This document shows, piece by piece, positions 7,915-13,710 of a stretch of 13,710 nucleotides of DNA. The position numbers and the translations under genes are program-made. Origin of the DNA: an uncultured Actinomycetes bacterium (lineage in GTDB: Bacteria; Actinomycetota; Actinomycetes; Nanopelagicales; Nanopelagicaceae); the NCBI GenBank assembly GCA_903907665.1, contig CAIVOW010000175.1, positions 1-13,710 of the forward strand, in the 5' to 3' direction. Below the pieces are notes generated by a model, which searched no databases, had not been told where the DNA came from, and saw only the letters and a list, made by a program, of their open reading frames with translations. The first letter of the stretch is position 1; the number at the start of each line of letters is the position of its first letter.

Positions 7915-8654
7915 CTTCCTACAACAGGATTTGCAAGAGTTCCGATTCCCTCAATCTCGATTTCAACCTGATCTCCTGCATGAACTGCATACATCGATGT
8001 AGGTGAACCACCCAATACAACATCCCCGCGACCTAAAGTTGTGTACTTAGTGATGTGCACCAACTGTGCCGCAACTCCGCGCGCTAATTGATTAGTGGAT
8101 GTTTCAATAACCTGCTTACCATTGACGCGCACAAACATTGTTGCGTTATCAAATTGTGGAAAGTCGGTTTCAATCCAAGGTCCAAGCGGTGTAAAACCAT
8201 CACCATTTTTAGATTGTAAAAGTAAATGATCGTGTGGAGTCTGCTCGGGTAAAGTGACATCGTTGCCGATTGTGAAACCCAAAACATGATCCAGCGCGTT
8301 TTCAAGAGTTAAGCGCCGAGCAGTTTTAGAGATAACAGCAGTAAGTTCGCACTCGATATCCATCTGACCTAGCTCGCCATCGCGGTGAATGGGATCATTA
8401 GGTCCAGCTGCTGTGTGTACGGACTTCTGAAAAGTTTGTGGCGGGTTGTTGATCTGATCGGGCGTTCCGTTGTGTGCCATTGCAAAGATGACACGAGGCT
8501 CAACTGGGGCCAAGAAAGTTATATCTTTTTCTTCAAATGATTCACCCGAGTAGACAAGTGGACTCTCAAAGATGTCATTGACGACGTGCCAACGGCCATC
8601 TTTAAATGCGACCTGATGAATTGATGATGCGTGCTGTACTCGTGCTAGTTTCAT
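7911..8654 (-). CDS. Fumarylacetoacetate hydrolase (FAH) family protein
   Basis: Members are metal-dependent cytoplasmic enzymes that cleave, decarboxylate or hydrate 2-oxo and 2,4-dioxo acids. This one has 247 aa. Likely Mg/Mn ligands are E101 and E103 (DIECELTAVI) and D132 (GNDVTLPEQ). K149 (SKNGDGFTPLGPW) sits where the family keeps a Lys and the GPW motif. The C-terminal half has LGGSPTSMYAVHAGDQVEIE in place of the common GTPxG loop, then IEGIGTLANPV, which is standard. The start is ATG at 8654 with AGAGGCG about 6 nt upstream. It is the second gene of a two-gene minus-strand unit after the lactonase (31-nt gap) and ends tail-to-tail on the kinase gene. Precedent in non-phosphorylative sugar routes is a 2,4-dioxo-acid hydrolase releasing pyruvate plus a hydroxyacid. 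That would suit the oxidase next door, but it is inference. Confidence 0.88.
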   Translation of the reverse strand: MKLARVQHASSIHQVAFKDGRWHVVNDIFESPLVYSGESFEEKDITFLAPVEPRVIFAMAHNGTPDQINNPPQTFQKSVHTAAGPNDPIHRDGELGQMDIECELTAVISKTARRLTLENALDHVLGFTIGNDVTLPEQTPHDHLLLQSKNGDGFTPLGPWIETDFPQFDNATMFVRVNGKQVIETSTNQLARGVAAQLVHITKYTTLGRGDVVLGGSPTSMYAVHAGDQVEIEIEGIGTLANPVVGS

Positions 8655-8668
8655 AATCGCCTCTTATT

Positions 8669-8685
8669 AAGTCTAGTTAAGACTT
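8669..8685 (-). repeat. Small inverted repeat between lactonase and FAH-family genes
   Basis: AAGTCT and AGACTT form a perfect 6-bp stem with a 5-nt loop, starting immediately after the lactonase stop codon on the minus strand. There is no T-tract and the stem is short, so it is at most a weak mRNA hairpin in the two-gene transcript. Confidence 0.3.
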
Positions 8686-9579
8686 CTAGTAGTGCTTCGC
8701 GGCATCATTTGCAGATGTTTTGATCTGATACAAGCTGGTATTTGCTGCAATAAAAAGGTCAGTACCGTCATCTCCGCCAAAAGCCAGATTCCCTACCTTT
8801 TCGGGTGTGGGAATGGTGCCGATATGTACCCCATCTGCTGTGAATATTTGAACGCCGATTTCACTTGAGCACCAGAGATTGCCGTGTGTATCGACGCGAA
8901 AGCCATCAATGACGCCTTCTTTAATAGTAATAATGGTGCGCCCATTCTTAGCTCGACCATCTTGCATATCGTAAGCACGAATATGGTGGTTACCGGTTGC
9001 TTTAAAAAGAGCGGAAGTATCGGCTACATATAAAATTGATTCATCTGGTGAAAATGCCAAACCATTTGGCTCCTCAACATCAGTAACAACCGGGCGAAGT
9101 TTCTTGCTGTTGGCATCGATCGCAAAAACATAACAATCGTGATATTCCTTGACTCCAGGGTGACCTTCGATTTCAACGATAATTCCATATGGAGGATCGG
9201 TAAACCAGACAGTTCCATCGCGAGAAACAACTATGTCGTTAGGGGAGTTAAGACGAACGCCGTCATAGCTGTCGATGACCGACGTCACTTCGCCGTCGCG
9301 GTCACGTTCTATTCTGCGGTATCCATGTGAGCATTGAAGAACTGAACCATCAAGATCTAGTGTGCGACCGTTGGTGAACTCAACATCTGTTTTGTAGACC
9401 TGTGTCTCACCAGTTGCTGGGAAATATTCAAGGATGCGGTTGTTAGGTATGTCACTCCAACGCAGTGCTTTGCGTTGCGGAATCCAACACGGTCCTTCTG
9501 ACCAGATTGCTCCAGTAAATACTTGCTTTGGAGTTGTACCGTTAGGTAGAAGAGCTTGCAGTTGGTCGTTACTTGTCAT
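8686..9579 (-). CDS. SMP-30/gluconolactonase-like sugar lactonase
   Basis: This six-bladed beta-propeller hydrolase of 297 aa opens sugar lactones to aldonic acids using one divalent metal. The SMP-30 signature positions are in place: E28 (WSEGPCW), N114 (RLNSPNDIVVSRDGTVWF), N172 (EPNGLAFSPDESILYVADT) and D225 (VIDGFRVDTHGNLW). These match the Glu-Asn-Asn-Asp metal and substrate set of the family, so it should be active. There is no signal peptide, so it acts in the cytoplasm. The ATG start has GAGAGGGA upstream. It leads the minus-strand unit with the FAH-family gene and is divergent from the beta-propeller gene at 9720. The context supports lactone opening as an early step of the locus. 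The specific lactone is unknown. Confidence 0.9.
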   Translation of the reverse strand: MTSNDQLQALLPNGTTPKQVFTGAIWSEGPCWIPQRKALRWSDIPNNRILEYFPATGETQVYKTDVEFTNGRTLDLDGSVLQCSHGYRRIERDRDGEVTSVIDSYDGVRLNSPNDIVVSRDGTVWFTDPPYGIIVEIEGHPGVKEYHDCYVFAIDANSKKLRPVVTDVEEPNGLAFSPDESILYVADTSALFKATGNHHIRAYDMQDGRAKNGRTIITIKEGVIDGFRVDTHGNLWCSSEIGVQIFTADGVHIGTIPTPEKVGNLAFGGDDGTDLFIAANTSLYQIKTSANDAAKHY

Positions 9580-9719
9580 TCATTTCCCTCTCACATCTCA
9601 CCCGCTAGTGAATACCCGAACTGTATCGAAAACTTTATATTCAACCTATTGCTTGCTCCCACTATAAAAAGTAACCTTTCCCACGCTAGAACAATCAATC
9701 AAATTACAGGAGTACATAG
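9580..9719. promoter_or_regulatory. Divergent intergenic region, likely holding two promoters
   Basis: These 140 nt separate two genes starting in opposite directions, so both promoters should lie here. The middle is AT-rich (about 9627-9675), with TATAAA-like hexamers on both strands, but I could not pair any with a convincing -35. CGCTAG occurs near both ends and AATCAATCAA lies at about 9692-9701. There is no clear palindrome. AGGAG at 9708-9712 is the ribosome site of the plus-strand gene. Confidence 0.45.
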
Positions 9720-10958
9720 ATGGCTGGTTCTGTAGAAACCCCAGATTTCGCTAAGAATATTAAATTCTTGGGACACACACTCCAAGGAGAGCGTGCCGAT
9801 GGCATGCAATTAATGGTCCACAATGGCTATGCATATGTTTCACATATGTTCTCAAATGGTTTTACAGTGATTGATGTTCGCGATCCTCGCAAACCAATCC
9901 CAGGCAAGTATTACCCAGCAGCGCCAGGCACTTGGAATATCCATATGCAGGTTGGCGACGACATGCTTCTTGTCATTAGCGCAGCAAACCTTTTCGCTGC
10001 CATTCCAAATGAAGCTGATTATTACGGCCAATCATTTGGTGAAATCTTCATGAAGCGCGAAAAAGATTATGAAGCAGGTATGCGTGTTTATGATCTAAAA
10101 GATCCAGCAAATCCACGCGAAATTGGATTTATGGAAGTTGATGGCGTTGGCCTTCACCGCATTTGGTACACCGGTGGACGTTGGGCATATGCATCAGCAC
10201 TCCTTACAGGATTTACCGATTACATGTTCATCACCATCGACATGGCTGATCCAACAAAACCAAAGCTCGCTGGTAAGTGGTGGATTCCTGGACAGAACAT
10301 TGCCGCAGGAGAGAAGCCATCATGGGATCCACTCAAGTGGCGCTACGGTCATCACCACTCTGTTATTTCTGGTGATACTGCATATGGGGCTTGGCGTGAT
10401 GGATCACTAGTTATTCTCGATGTTAAAGATCGCACTAATCCAGAACTCATCGTGCACAAGCAGTGGTCGCCGCCATTTGAAGGTGGAACACACAGCCCGC
10501 TTCCAATTCCGAATCGAAACCTACTTCTCGTCGGTGATGAAGGAACAATGGATGATTGCCAAGATGGAATTAAACGAATCTGGGTCTTTGATATCCGAGA
10601 TCCAAAAAATCCAATTTCAATCTCAACATTCCCAATTCCAGATGAAGCAGATTATCCAAAGAAGGGCGGCCACTTTGGTCTCCATAACTTCCACGAAAAT
10701 CGTCCTGGTTCATTTGTTAGCGATGAGATTTTCTTTGCTACATACCAAAACGCCGGCGTGCGTGTATTTGATTTGAAGAATGAGTTTGCCCCACAAGAAG
10801 TTGGTTACTGGGTTCCACCAGTTCCAGAACGCATGTGGGATAAGCGCCCTAATCGTCCACAAGTTATTCAAAGTGCCGACTGTTATGTCGATGCTAACGG
10901 AATCATTTATATGACCGATTACAACGCTGGCCTATATATCCTTCAATACGAGGGCTAA
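9720..10958 (+). CDS. LVIVD-repeat-like beta-propeller protein with a ring of histidines, function unknown
   Basis: This 412-aa soluble protein has no signal peptide. It contains six copies of a repeat of the form hydrophobic-x-V-x-D-(V/L/I)-x-D-P-x-x-P, at about residues 48-65, 121-138, 170-187, 230-247, 287-304 and 347-364, plus a last strand at 404-410. This is the pattern of a six- or seven-bladed propeller of the LVIVD type. After most repeats the next blade opens with a His: H75, H146, H211-213, H258, H318/H322/H325, with Asp (D387) in the last. Comparable axial His sets hold metal in methanethiol oxidase/SBP56 and carotenoid oxygenases, so an enzymatic role is possible but inferred. 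The ATG has AGGAG 7 nt upstream. It is divergent from the lactonase and ends at a bidirectional terminator. Its place suggests a role in the same acid or lactone metabolism. No reaction can be named. Confidence 0.8.
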   Translation: MAGSVETPDFAKNIKFLGHTLQGERADGMQLMVHNGYAYVSHMFSNGFTVIDVRDPRKPIPGKYYPAAPGTWNIHMQVGDDMLLVISAANLFAAIPNEADYYGQSFGEIFMKREKDYEAGMRVYDLKDPANPREIGFMEVDGVGLHRIWYTGGRWAYASALLTGFTDYMFITIDMADPTKPKLAGKWWIPGQNIAAGEKPSWDPLKWRYGHHHSVISGDTAYGAWRDGSLVILDVKDRTNPELIVHKQWSPPFEGGTHSPLPIPNRNLLLVGDEGTMDDCQDGIKRIWVFDIRDPKNPISISTFPIPDEADYPKKGGHFGLHNFHENRPGSFVSDEIFFATYQNAGVRVFDLKNEFAPQEVGYWVPPVPERMWDKRPNRPQVIQSADCYVDANGIIYMTDYNAGLYILQYEG

Positions 10959-10979
10959 TAGCGCTAAAAATAGATATGC

Positions 10980-11021
10980 AAAAAGCCCCGCTGATTTCTT
11001 AGGAAATTAGCGGGGCTTTTT
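10980..11021. terminator. Bidirectional intrinsic terminator
   Basis: A 19-pair stem joins 10980-10998 with 11003-11021 (one G-T pair, GC-rich core GCCCCGC, 4-nt loop). It is bounded by an A-tract on the left and a T-tract on the right, so it can end transcription both ways. It lies between the convergent propeller gene (stop 10958) and ino1 (stop 11039). Confidence 0.92.
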
Positions 11022-11038
11022 AATTTAATTACTTGTGA

Positions 11039-12127
11039 TTAACGCTCTACAGCTCCTGAAATAAAATCTTCAGTCTTCTGACGAGCTTGGTCATCAGTGA
11101 ATTGAATTGGTGGTGTCTTCATGAAGTATGAAGATGGAGAAGTAAGCGGTCCGCCAATTCCACGATCCATTGCAAGCTTCGCGCAACGAACGGCATCAAT
11201 GATTACGCCAGCTGAGTTTGGTGAATCCCAAACTTCGAGCTTGTATTCAAGGTTTAACGGAACGTCACCAAATGCACGACCTTCGAGGCGTACATATGCC
11301 CACTTACGATCATCTAGCCAAGGAATGTAATCAGAAGGTCCGATGTGAACGTTCTTTTCTCCCATGTCATAGTCAACCTGTGATGTGACAGAACCTGTCT
11401 TTGAAATCTTCTTTGACTCTAAACGATCGCGCTCTAACATGTTTTTAAAGTCCATGTTTCCACCGACGTTAAGTTGAAGTGTGCGATCCAAGTGAACTCC
11501 ACGATCGCGGAAAAGGTGAGCAAGTACGCGGTGTGTGATGGTTGCACCAACCTGTGACTTGATGTCATCTCCAACGATTGGAAGTCCTGCCTTAGTAAAT
11601 TTATCGGCCCATGCTGGGTCAGAAGCGATGAATACAGGAAGTGCGTTAACAAAACCAACACCTGCATCAAGTGCACACTGTGCATAGAATTTAGCTGCAT
11701 CTTCAGATCCAACAGGAAGGTAGCAAACCAATACATCTACCTTGCGCTCCTTCAGGATTGCAACGATATCTACTGGTGCTTCTGTTGATTCTGTGATGGT
11801 CTCACGGTAGTAACGTCCTAGACCGTCAAGTGTTGTTCCACGCTGTACAACAACGTTGTACTGAGGAACTGTTGCAAATTTAATTGTGTTGTTCTCGCTC
11901 GCCCAAATCGCATCAGCAAGATCAAGACCGACCTTCTTAGAGTCGACATCGAATGCAGCAACGAAGTTAACGTCGCGCACGTGATAACCACCAAGAACGG
12001 TGTGCATGAGGCCAGGAATCTCATCAGTAGGAGAGGCATCCTTGTAGTAAGTAACGCCCTGAACGAGTGAGTTCGCGCAGTTACCCACGCCAACGATTGC
12101 TACGCGGATTTCTTTATTATTGGTCAC
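11039..12127 (-). CDS. ino1: myo-Inositol-1-phosphate synthase, actinobacterial type
   Basis: This enzyme converts glucose 6-phosphate to 1L-myo-inositol 1-phosphate with NAD+, feeding phosphatidylinositol lipids and mycothiol in actinobacteria. The chosen protein has 362 aa. The NAD-binding loop [12 protein letters not shown] is at 13-24, [15 protein letters not shown] at 186-200, [10 protein letters not shown] at 220-229, the Lys-rich active-site stretch SKKISKTG at about 238-245 and DSPNSAG at 301-307. These closely resemble mycobacterial Ino1 and appear intact. I chose GTG 12127 over the ATG at 12166 because GAAAGGA lies about 7 nt upstream and the GTG overlaps the PadR stop as GTGA. The longer version would add 13 residues unlike the family. 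It is likely co-transcribed with, and perhaps repressed by, the PadR protein. Transcription ends at the bidirectional terminator. Confidence 0.95.
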   Translation of the reverse strand: MTNNKEIRVAIVGVGNCANSLVQGVTYYKDASPTDEIPGLMHTVLGGYHVRDVNFVAAFDVDSKKVGLDLADAIWASENNTIKFATVPQYNVVVQRGTTLDGLGRYYRETITESTEAPVDIVAILKERKVDVLVCYLPVGSEDAAKFYAQCALDAGVGFVNALPVFIASDPAWADKFTKAGLPIVGDDIKSQVGATITHRVLAHLFRDRGVHLDRTLQLNVGGNMDFKNMLERDRLESKKISKTGSVTSQVDYDMGEKNVHIGPSDYIPWLDDRKWAYVRLEGRAFGDVPLNLEYKLEVWDSPNSAGVIIDAVRCAKLAMDRGIGGPLTSPSSYFMKTPPIQFTDDQARQKTEDFISGAVER

Positions 12128-12669
12128 GCAGATTTCCTTTCGATCTTTATCATGTCTTGCAACCAAACGATTTCTCGGTCAGCAGCATCCAAAGAATGAC
12201 GACGCCATTCCATTAAGTACTTGTCTTTCGCAGCTATAGAACTTTCTAACTCTGCTCGCAAGATTGCAGCCTTTTCCGAGAGACGACGAAGGCGACCTTC
12301 AAGAATTCGCAGGCGACTTCCAACAGGCGTTGGCCCGAAGAATGCGAAGCGAATTTCAAAGTTTTCATCGTTCCAGGTATCAGGATCAGCAACTTCTACA
12401 GAAGATTCAAATTGTTCGCGGCCGGCTTTGGTAATCGCATAAACAATGCGCTTGCGCCGTGAGCGTCCAACGGGGGTTTCACTTTCCATCTCTTGGATAT
12501 TTCCTGCCTCAAGCATCCGGTGGAGCTGGGGGTAGAGCACGGAGAAGGCGAGGCCACGGAAGGGTCCAAAAATGGTCATGATCCGCTTACGCAGCTCGTA
12601 GCCATGAAGCGGCCCCTGTGCCAAAAGCCCAAGGATGGCGAATTCGAGGGTTTCACTCTTAGAGCGCAT
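12124..12669 (-). CDS. PadR family transcriptional regulator
   Basis: This 181-aa DNA-binding regulator has a PadR winged helix in the first 85 or so residues: [39 protein letters not shown], then a basic wing [21 protein letters not shown]. The C-terminal part (about 115-175) is rich in Leu, Glu, Arg and Lys and should form the dimerising helical region. I chose ATG 12669, which gives the family-typical [10 protein letters not shown] start. The in-frame TTG at 12681 sits 1 nt after GGGAGG and cannot use it. The spacing from GGGAGG to ATG (12 nt) is long, so this is moderately sure. Its stop overlaps ino1 by GTGA. A PadR gene beside ino1 is known in Mycobacterium (Rv0047c/Rv0046c). A palindrome upstream suggests autoregulation; the effector is unknown. 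Confidence 0.9.
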   Translation of the reverse strand: MRSKSETLEFAILGLLAQGPLHGYELRKRIMTIFGPFRGLAFSVLYPQLHRMLEAGNIQEMESETPVGRSRRKRIVYAITKAGREQFESSVEVADPDTWNDENFEIRFAFFGPTPVGSRLRILEGRLRRLSEKAAILRAELESSIAAKDKYLMEWRRHSLDAADREIVWLQDMIKIERKSA

Positions 12670-12714
12670 ACCTAGAATCAACCTCCCTATTTCAACCGGA
12701 ATTTACCCAGATAT

Positions 12715-12744
12715 ATCGTATTTCGATTTATTCGATATATCGAA
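12715..12744 (-). promoter_or_regulatory. Candidate promoter of the padR-ino1 unit
   Basis: On the minus strand, TTCGAT (12744-12739) and TACGAT (12720-12715) are 18 nt apart and could serve as -35 and -10, giving a leader of about 40 nt. The -35 lies inside the perfect palindrome, as expected for repression. Both hexamers are imperfect, so this is tentative. Confidence 0.3.
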
Positions 12745-12745
12745 T
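12730..12745. promoter_or_regulatory. Perfect 16-bp palindrome, likely operator for PadR
   Basis: ATTCGATATATCGAAT is an exact palindrome whose inner edge is 60 nt before the padR start. The core GATATATCG (12734-12742) occurs again at 12710-12718, 24 bp away. PadR dimers bind dyad sites and often regulate their own gene, so an operator is the natural reading. Binding itself is inferred. Confidence 0.6.
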
Positions 12746-12795
12746 CGTTACATTAGCATATGGGAAAGCCCCCTAGATTCCAAACTCTGCTCACC

Positions 12796-12835
12796 TATTT
12801 ATACATATTTATACTTATTCATACTTATTTATTGT
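12796..12835. repeat. Four 10-bp AT-rich tandem repeats between padR and hppA
   Basis: The four units are TATTTATACA, TATTTATACT, TATTCATACT and TATTTATTGT, head to tail. The first three differ by one or two bases and the fourth is diverged at its end. The 10-bp period is about one helical turn, so all copies face the same side of DNA. The second and third contain near -10 hexamers (TATACT, CATACT). It could be a curved or UP-like element or a multi-site operator. Confidence 0.75.
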
Positions 12836-12861
12836 GAAAACTAGCCCGAGCCCCCTAACCT
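12832..12861 (+). promoter_or_regulatory. Candidate hppA promoter
   Basis: TTGTGA (12832-12837) and TAACCT (12856-12861) are spaced by 18 nt, giving a leader of about 70 nt before the GTG start. The match is modest and no other pair looked better. The -35 begins inside the last tandem repeat unit, which would let proteins on that array affect it. Confidence 0.3.
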
Positions 12862-12940
12862 ATGCAGGTCGCACGTGACCGGCCTGGCCACTAGAGAAGC
12901 AGGCTTGTACTAATTCGAACTCATTGAGGAGTCTTTCCAC

Positions 12941-13710
12941 GTGTCTACCACCTCCAATCTCGTCCAAGTCTCAGGTTCCAACCTGGTCTACGTCTATGTA
13001 GTCCTAGGAATCGCTCTTGTAGCCCTCGCCATCGCGTGGGGCCTACGCGCTCAGGTCCTTTCAAATGATGAAGGCACTGAGAAAATGAAAGAAATTGCCG
13101 GAGCAGTTCAAGAAGGTGCCGCCGCGTACCTCAACCGCCAATTTAAAACACTCTCCTATTTCGTCGCGATCGTCTTCGTTGTTCTCTTCGCCCTACCAGG
13201 CGCTGCAGATATTCGAATCGGCCGCTCAATCTTCTTCCTCGTTGGCGCAGGATTTTCTGCCTTCGTTGGATACAACGGTATGTGGCTCGCAGTTCGCGCG
13301 AATGTGCGCGTTGCAGAAGCTGCTCGTCAAAAGAGCGCAGAACGCGCAGTCAAGATTGCTTTCCGTACAGGTGGCGTTGTTGGTATGACAACAGTTGGTC
13401 TTGGTCTCTTCGGAGCTGGACTCGTTGTAGTTATCTACCGCGAAAGCGCACCATCAGTACTTGAAGGATTCGGATTCGGCGCAGCGATGCTCGCGATGTT
13501 CATGCGCGTTGGTGGAGGTATCTTCACTAAGGCAGCAGACGTCGGCGCTGACCTCGTCGGTAAAGTTGAGAAGAATATTCCAGAAGATGACCCACGTAAC
13601 GCTGCAACCATTGCAGATAACGTTGGCGATAACGTCGGTGACTGCGCCGGCATGGCAGCAGATCTCTTTGAGTCATACGCAGTAACCCTTGTTGCCGCGT
13701 TGATTCTTGG
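12941..13710 (+). CDS. hppA: Membrane-bound proton-translocating pyrophosphatase (3' partial)
   Basis: This integral membrane pump hydrolyses pyrophosphate and moves H+ (Na+ in some relatives) out of the cytoplasm. Only the first 256 residues are in the window, and the frame stays open to the end. The start is GTG with GAGGAG 9 nt upstream and no competing ATG. A first membrane helix is at about 15-35, then EIAGAVQEGAAAYLNRQ (51-67), typical of the family, and more hydrophobic helices. The cytoplasmic pyrophosphate site is present: DVGADLVGK (200-208), EDDPRN (215-220) and DNVGDNVGDCAGM (226-238), with all the metal-binding Asp residues. The residue that separates K+-dependent from K+-independent forms lies beyond the window. 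It is transcribed away from padR across an intergenic stretch of about 270 nt. The assignment is secure. Confidence 0.97.
   Translation, partial: MSTTSNLVQVSGSNLVYVYVVLGIALVALAIAWGLRAQVLSNDEGTEKMKEIAGAVQEGAAAYLNRQFKTLSYFVAIVFVVLFALPGAADIRIGRSIFFLVGAGFSAFVGYNGMWLAVRANVRVAEAARQKSAERAVKIAFRTGGVVGMTTVGLGLFGAGLVVVIYRESAPSVLEGFGFGAAMLAMFMRVGGGIFTKAADVGADLVGKVEKNIPEDDPRNAATIADNVGDNVGDCAGMAADLFESYAVTLVAALIL

Noticed and set aside
12670..12681. TTG start of the PadR gene at 12681.
   Set aside because: It is 1 nt from GGGAGG, too close to use it, and the ATG at 12669 gives the family-typical N-terminus.
12635..12844. Small plus-strand open frame over the padR upstream region.
   Set aside because: It crosses the padR 5' end, the operator-like palindrome and the tandem repeats; composition is AT-driven and there is no ribosome site.
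12867..12880. GGTC-GCACGT-GACC inverted repeat in the hppA leader.
   Set aside because: Only 4 pairs in GC-rich sequence; not enough to call an operator or hairpin.
13095..13685. Several short open frames on both strands at the right end.
   Set aside because: They are shadows of hppA, which is open in its own frame from 12941 to the window end with full family motifs.
1..13710. Mobile elements, CRISPR arrays, tRNA or rRNA genes.
   Set aside because: No transposase or integrase frames, no spaced repeats of CRISPR form, and no cloverleaf or rRNA sequence were seen.

Overview
The window looks like chromosome of a fairly low-GC actinobacterium. The pointers are a short actinobacterial-type myo-inositol-1-phosphate synthase (about 362 aa) directly downstream of a PadR-family regulator (the arrangement of the mycobacterial ino1 locus), a membrane H+-pyrophosphatase gene, GTG starts and GTGA gene overlaps, all in DNA of middling GC. 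Freshwater planktonic actinobacteria (the acI/Nanopelagicales type) would fit, but that placement is an inference. There is no sign of phage, insertion sequences, CRISPR, tRNA or rRNA.

Region 1 (1-3740, +): a CUT2/ribose-type ABC importer. It has a double-NBD ATPase (cut by the window's left edge), a permease and a secreted substrate-binding protein. The first two genes overlap by 1 nt. The third follows a 51-nt gap that can fold, and its codon use suggests high expression. Region 2 (3739-3835): a strong intrinsic terminator, preceded by a segment that could pair with its 5' arm. It looks like an attenuator or a partial-readthrough device. Region 3 (3836-7914, +): a fused FAD plus Fe-S oxidoreductase of the GlcD/YdiJ type, overlapped by 4 nt by a four-carbon-acid-sugar-kinase-family gene. 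Region 4 (9579-7911, -): an SMP-30/gluconolactonase-like lactonase, then a fumarylacetoacetate-hydrolase (FAH) family protein. This pair converges on region 3 with a 4-nt overlap of the stop codons. Region 5 (9720-10958, +): a cytosolic beta-propeller with LVIVD-like repeats and a His in most blades, divergent from the lactonase and closed by a bidirectional terminator.

Regions 1-5 read as one locus for taking up and breaking down a sugar acid or its lactone: import, lactone opening, oxidation of a 2-hydroxyacid to the respiratory chain, phosphorylation of a small acid, and metal-dependent cleavage of a 2-oxo acid. Key enzymes of the known tetronate routes (OtnC, OtnI, PdxA-like, NAD-dependent dehydrogenase) are absent from the window, so the substrate is open and the route may be unusual.

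Region 6 (12669-11039, -): padR-like regulator and ino1, overlapping by GTGA. The upstream region has a perfect 16-bp palindrome lying over a plausible promoter, next to four 10-bp tandem repeats. Region 7 (12941-end, +): the start of hppA, running off the right edge of the window.
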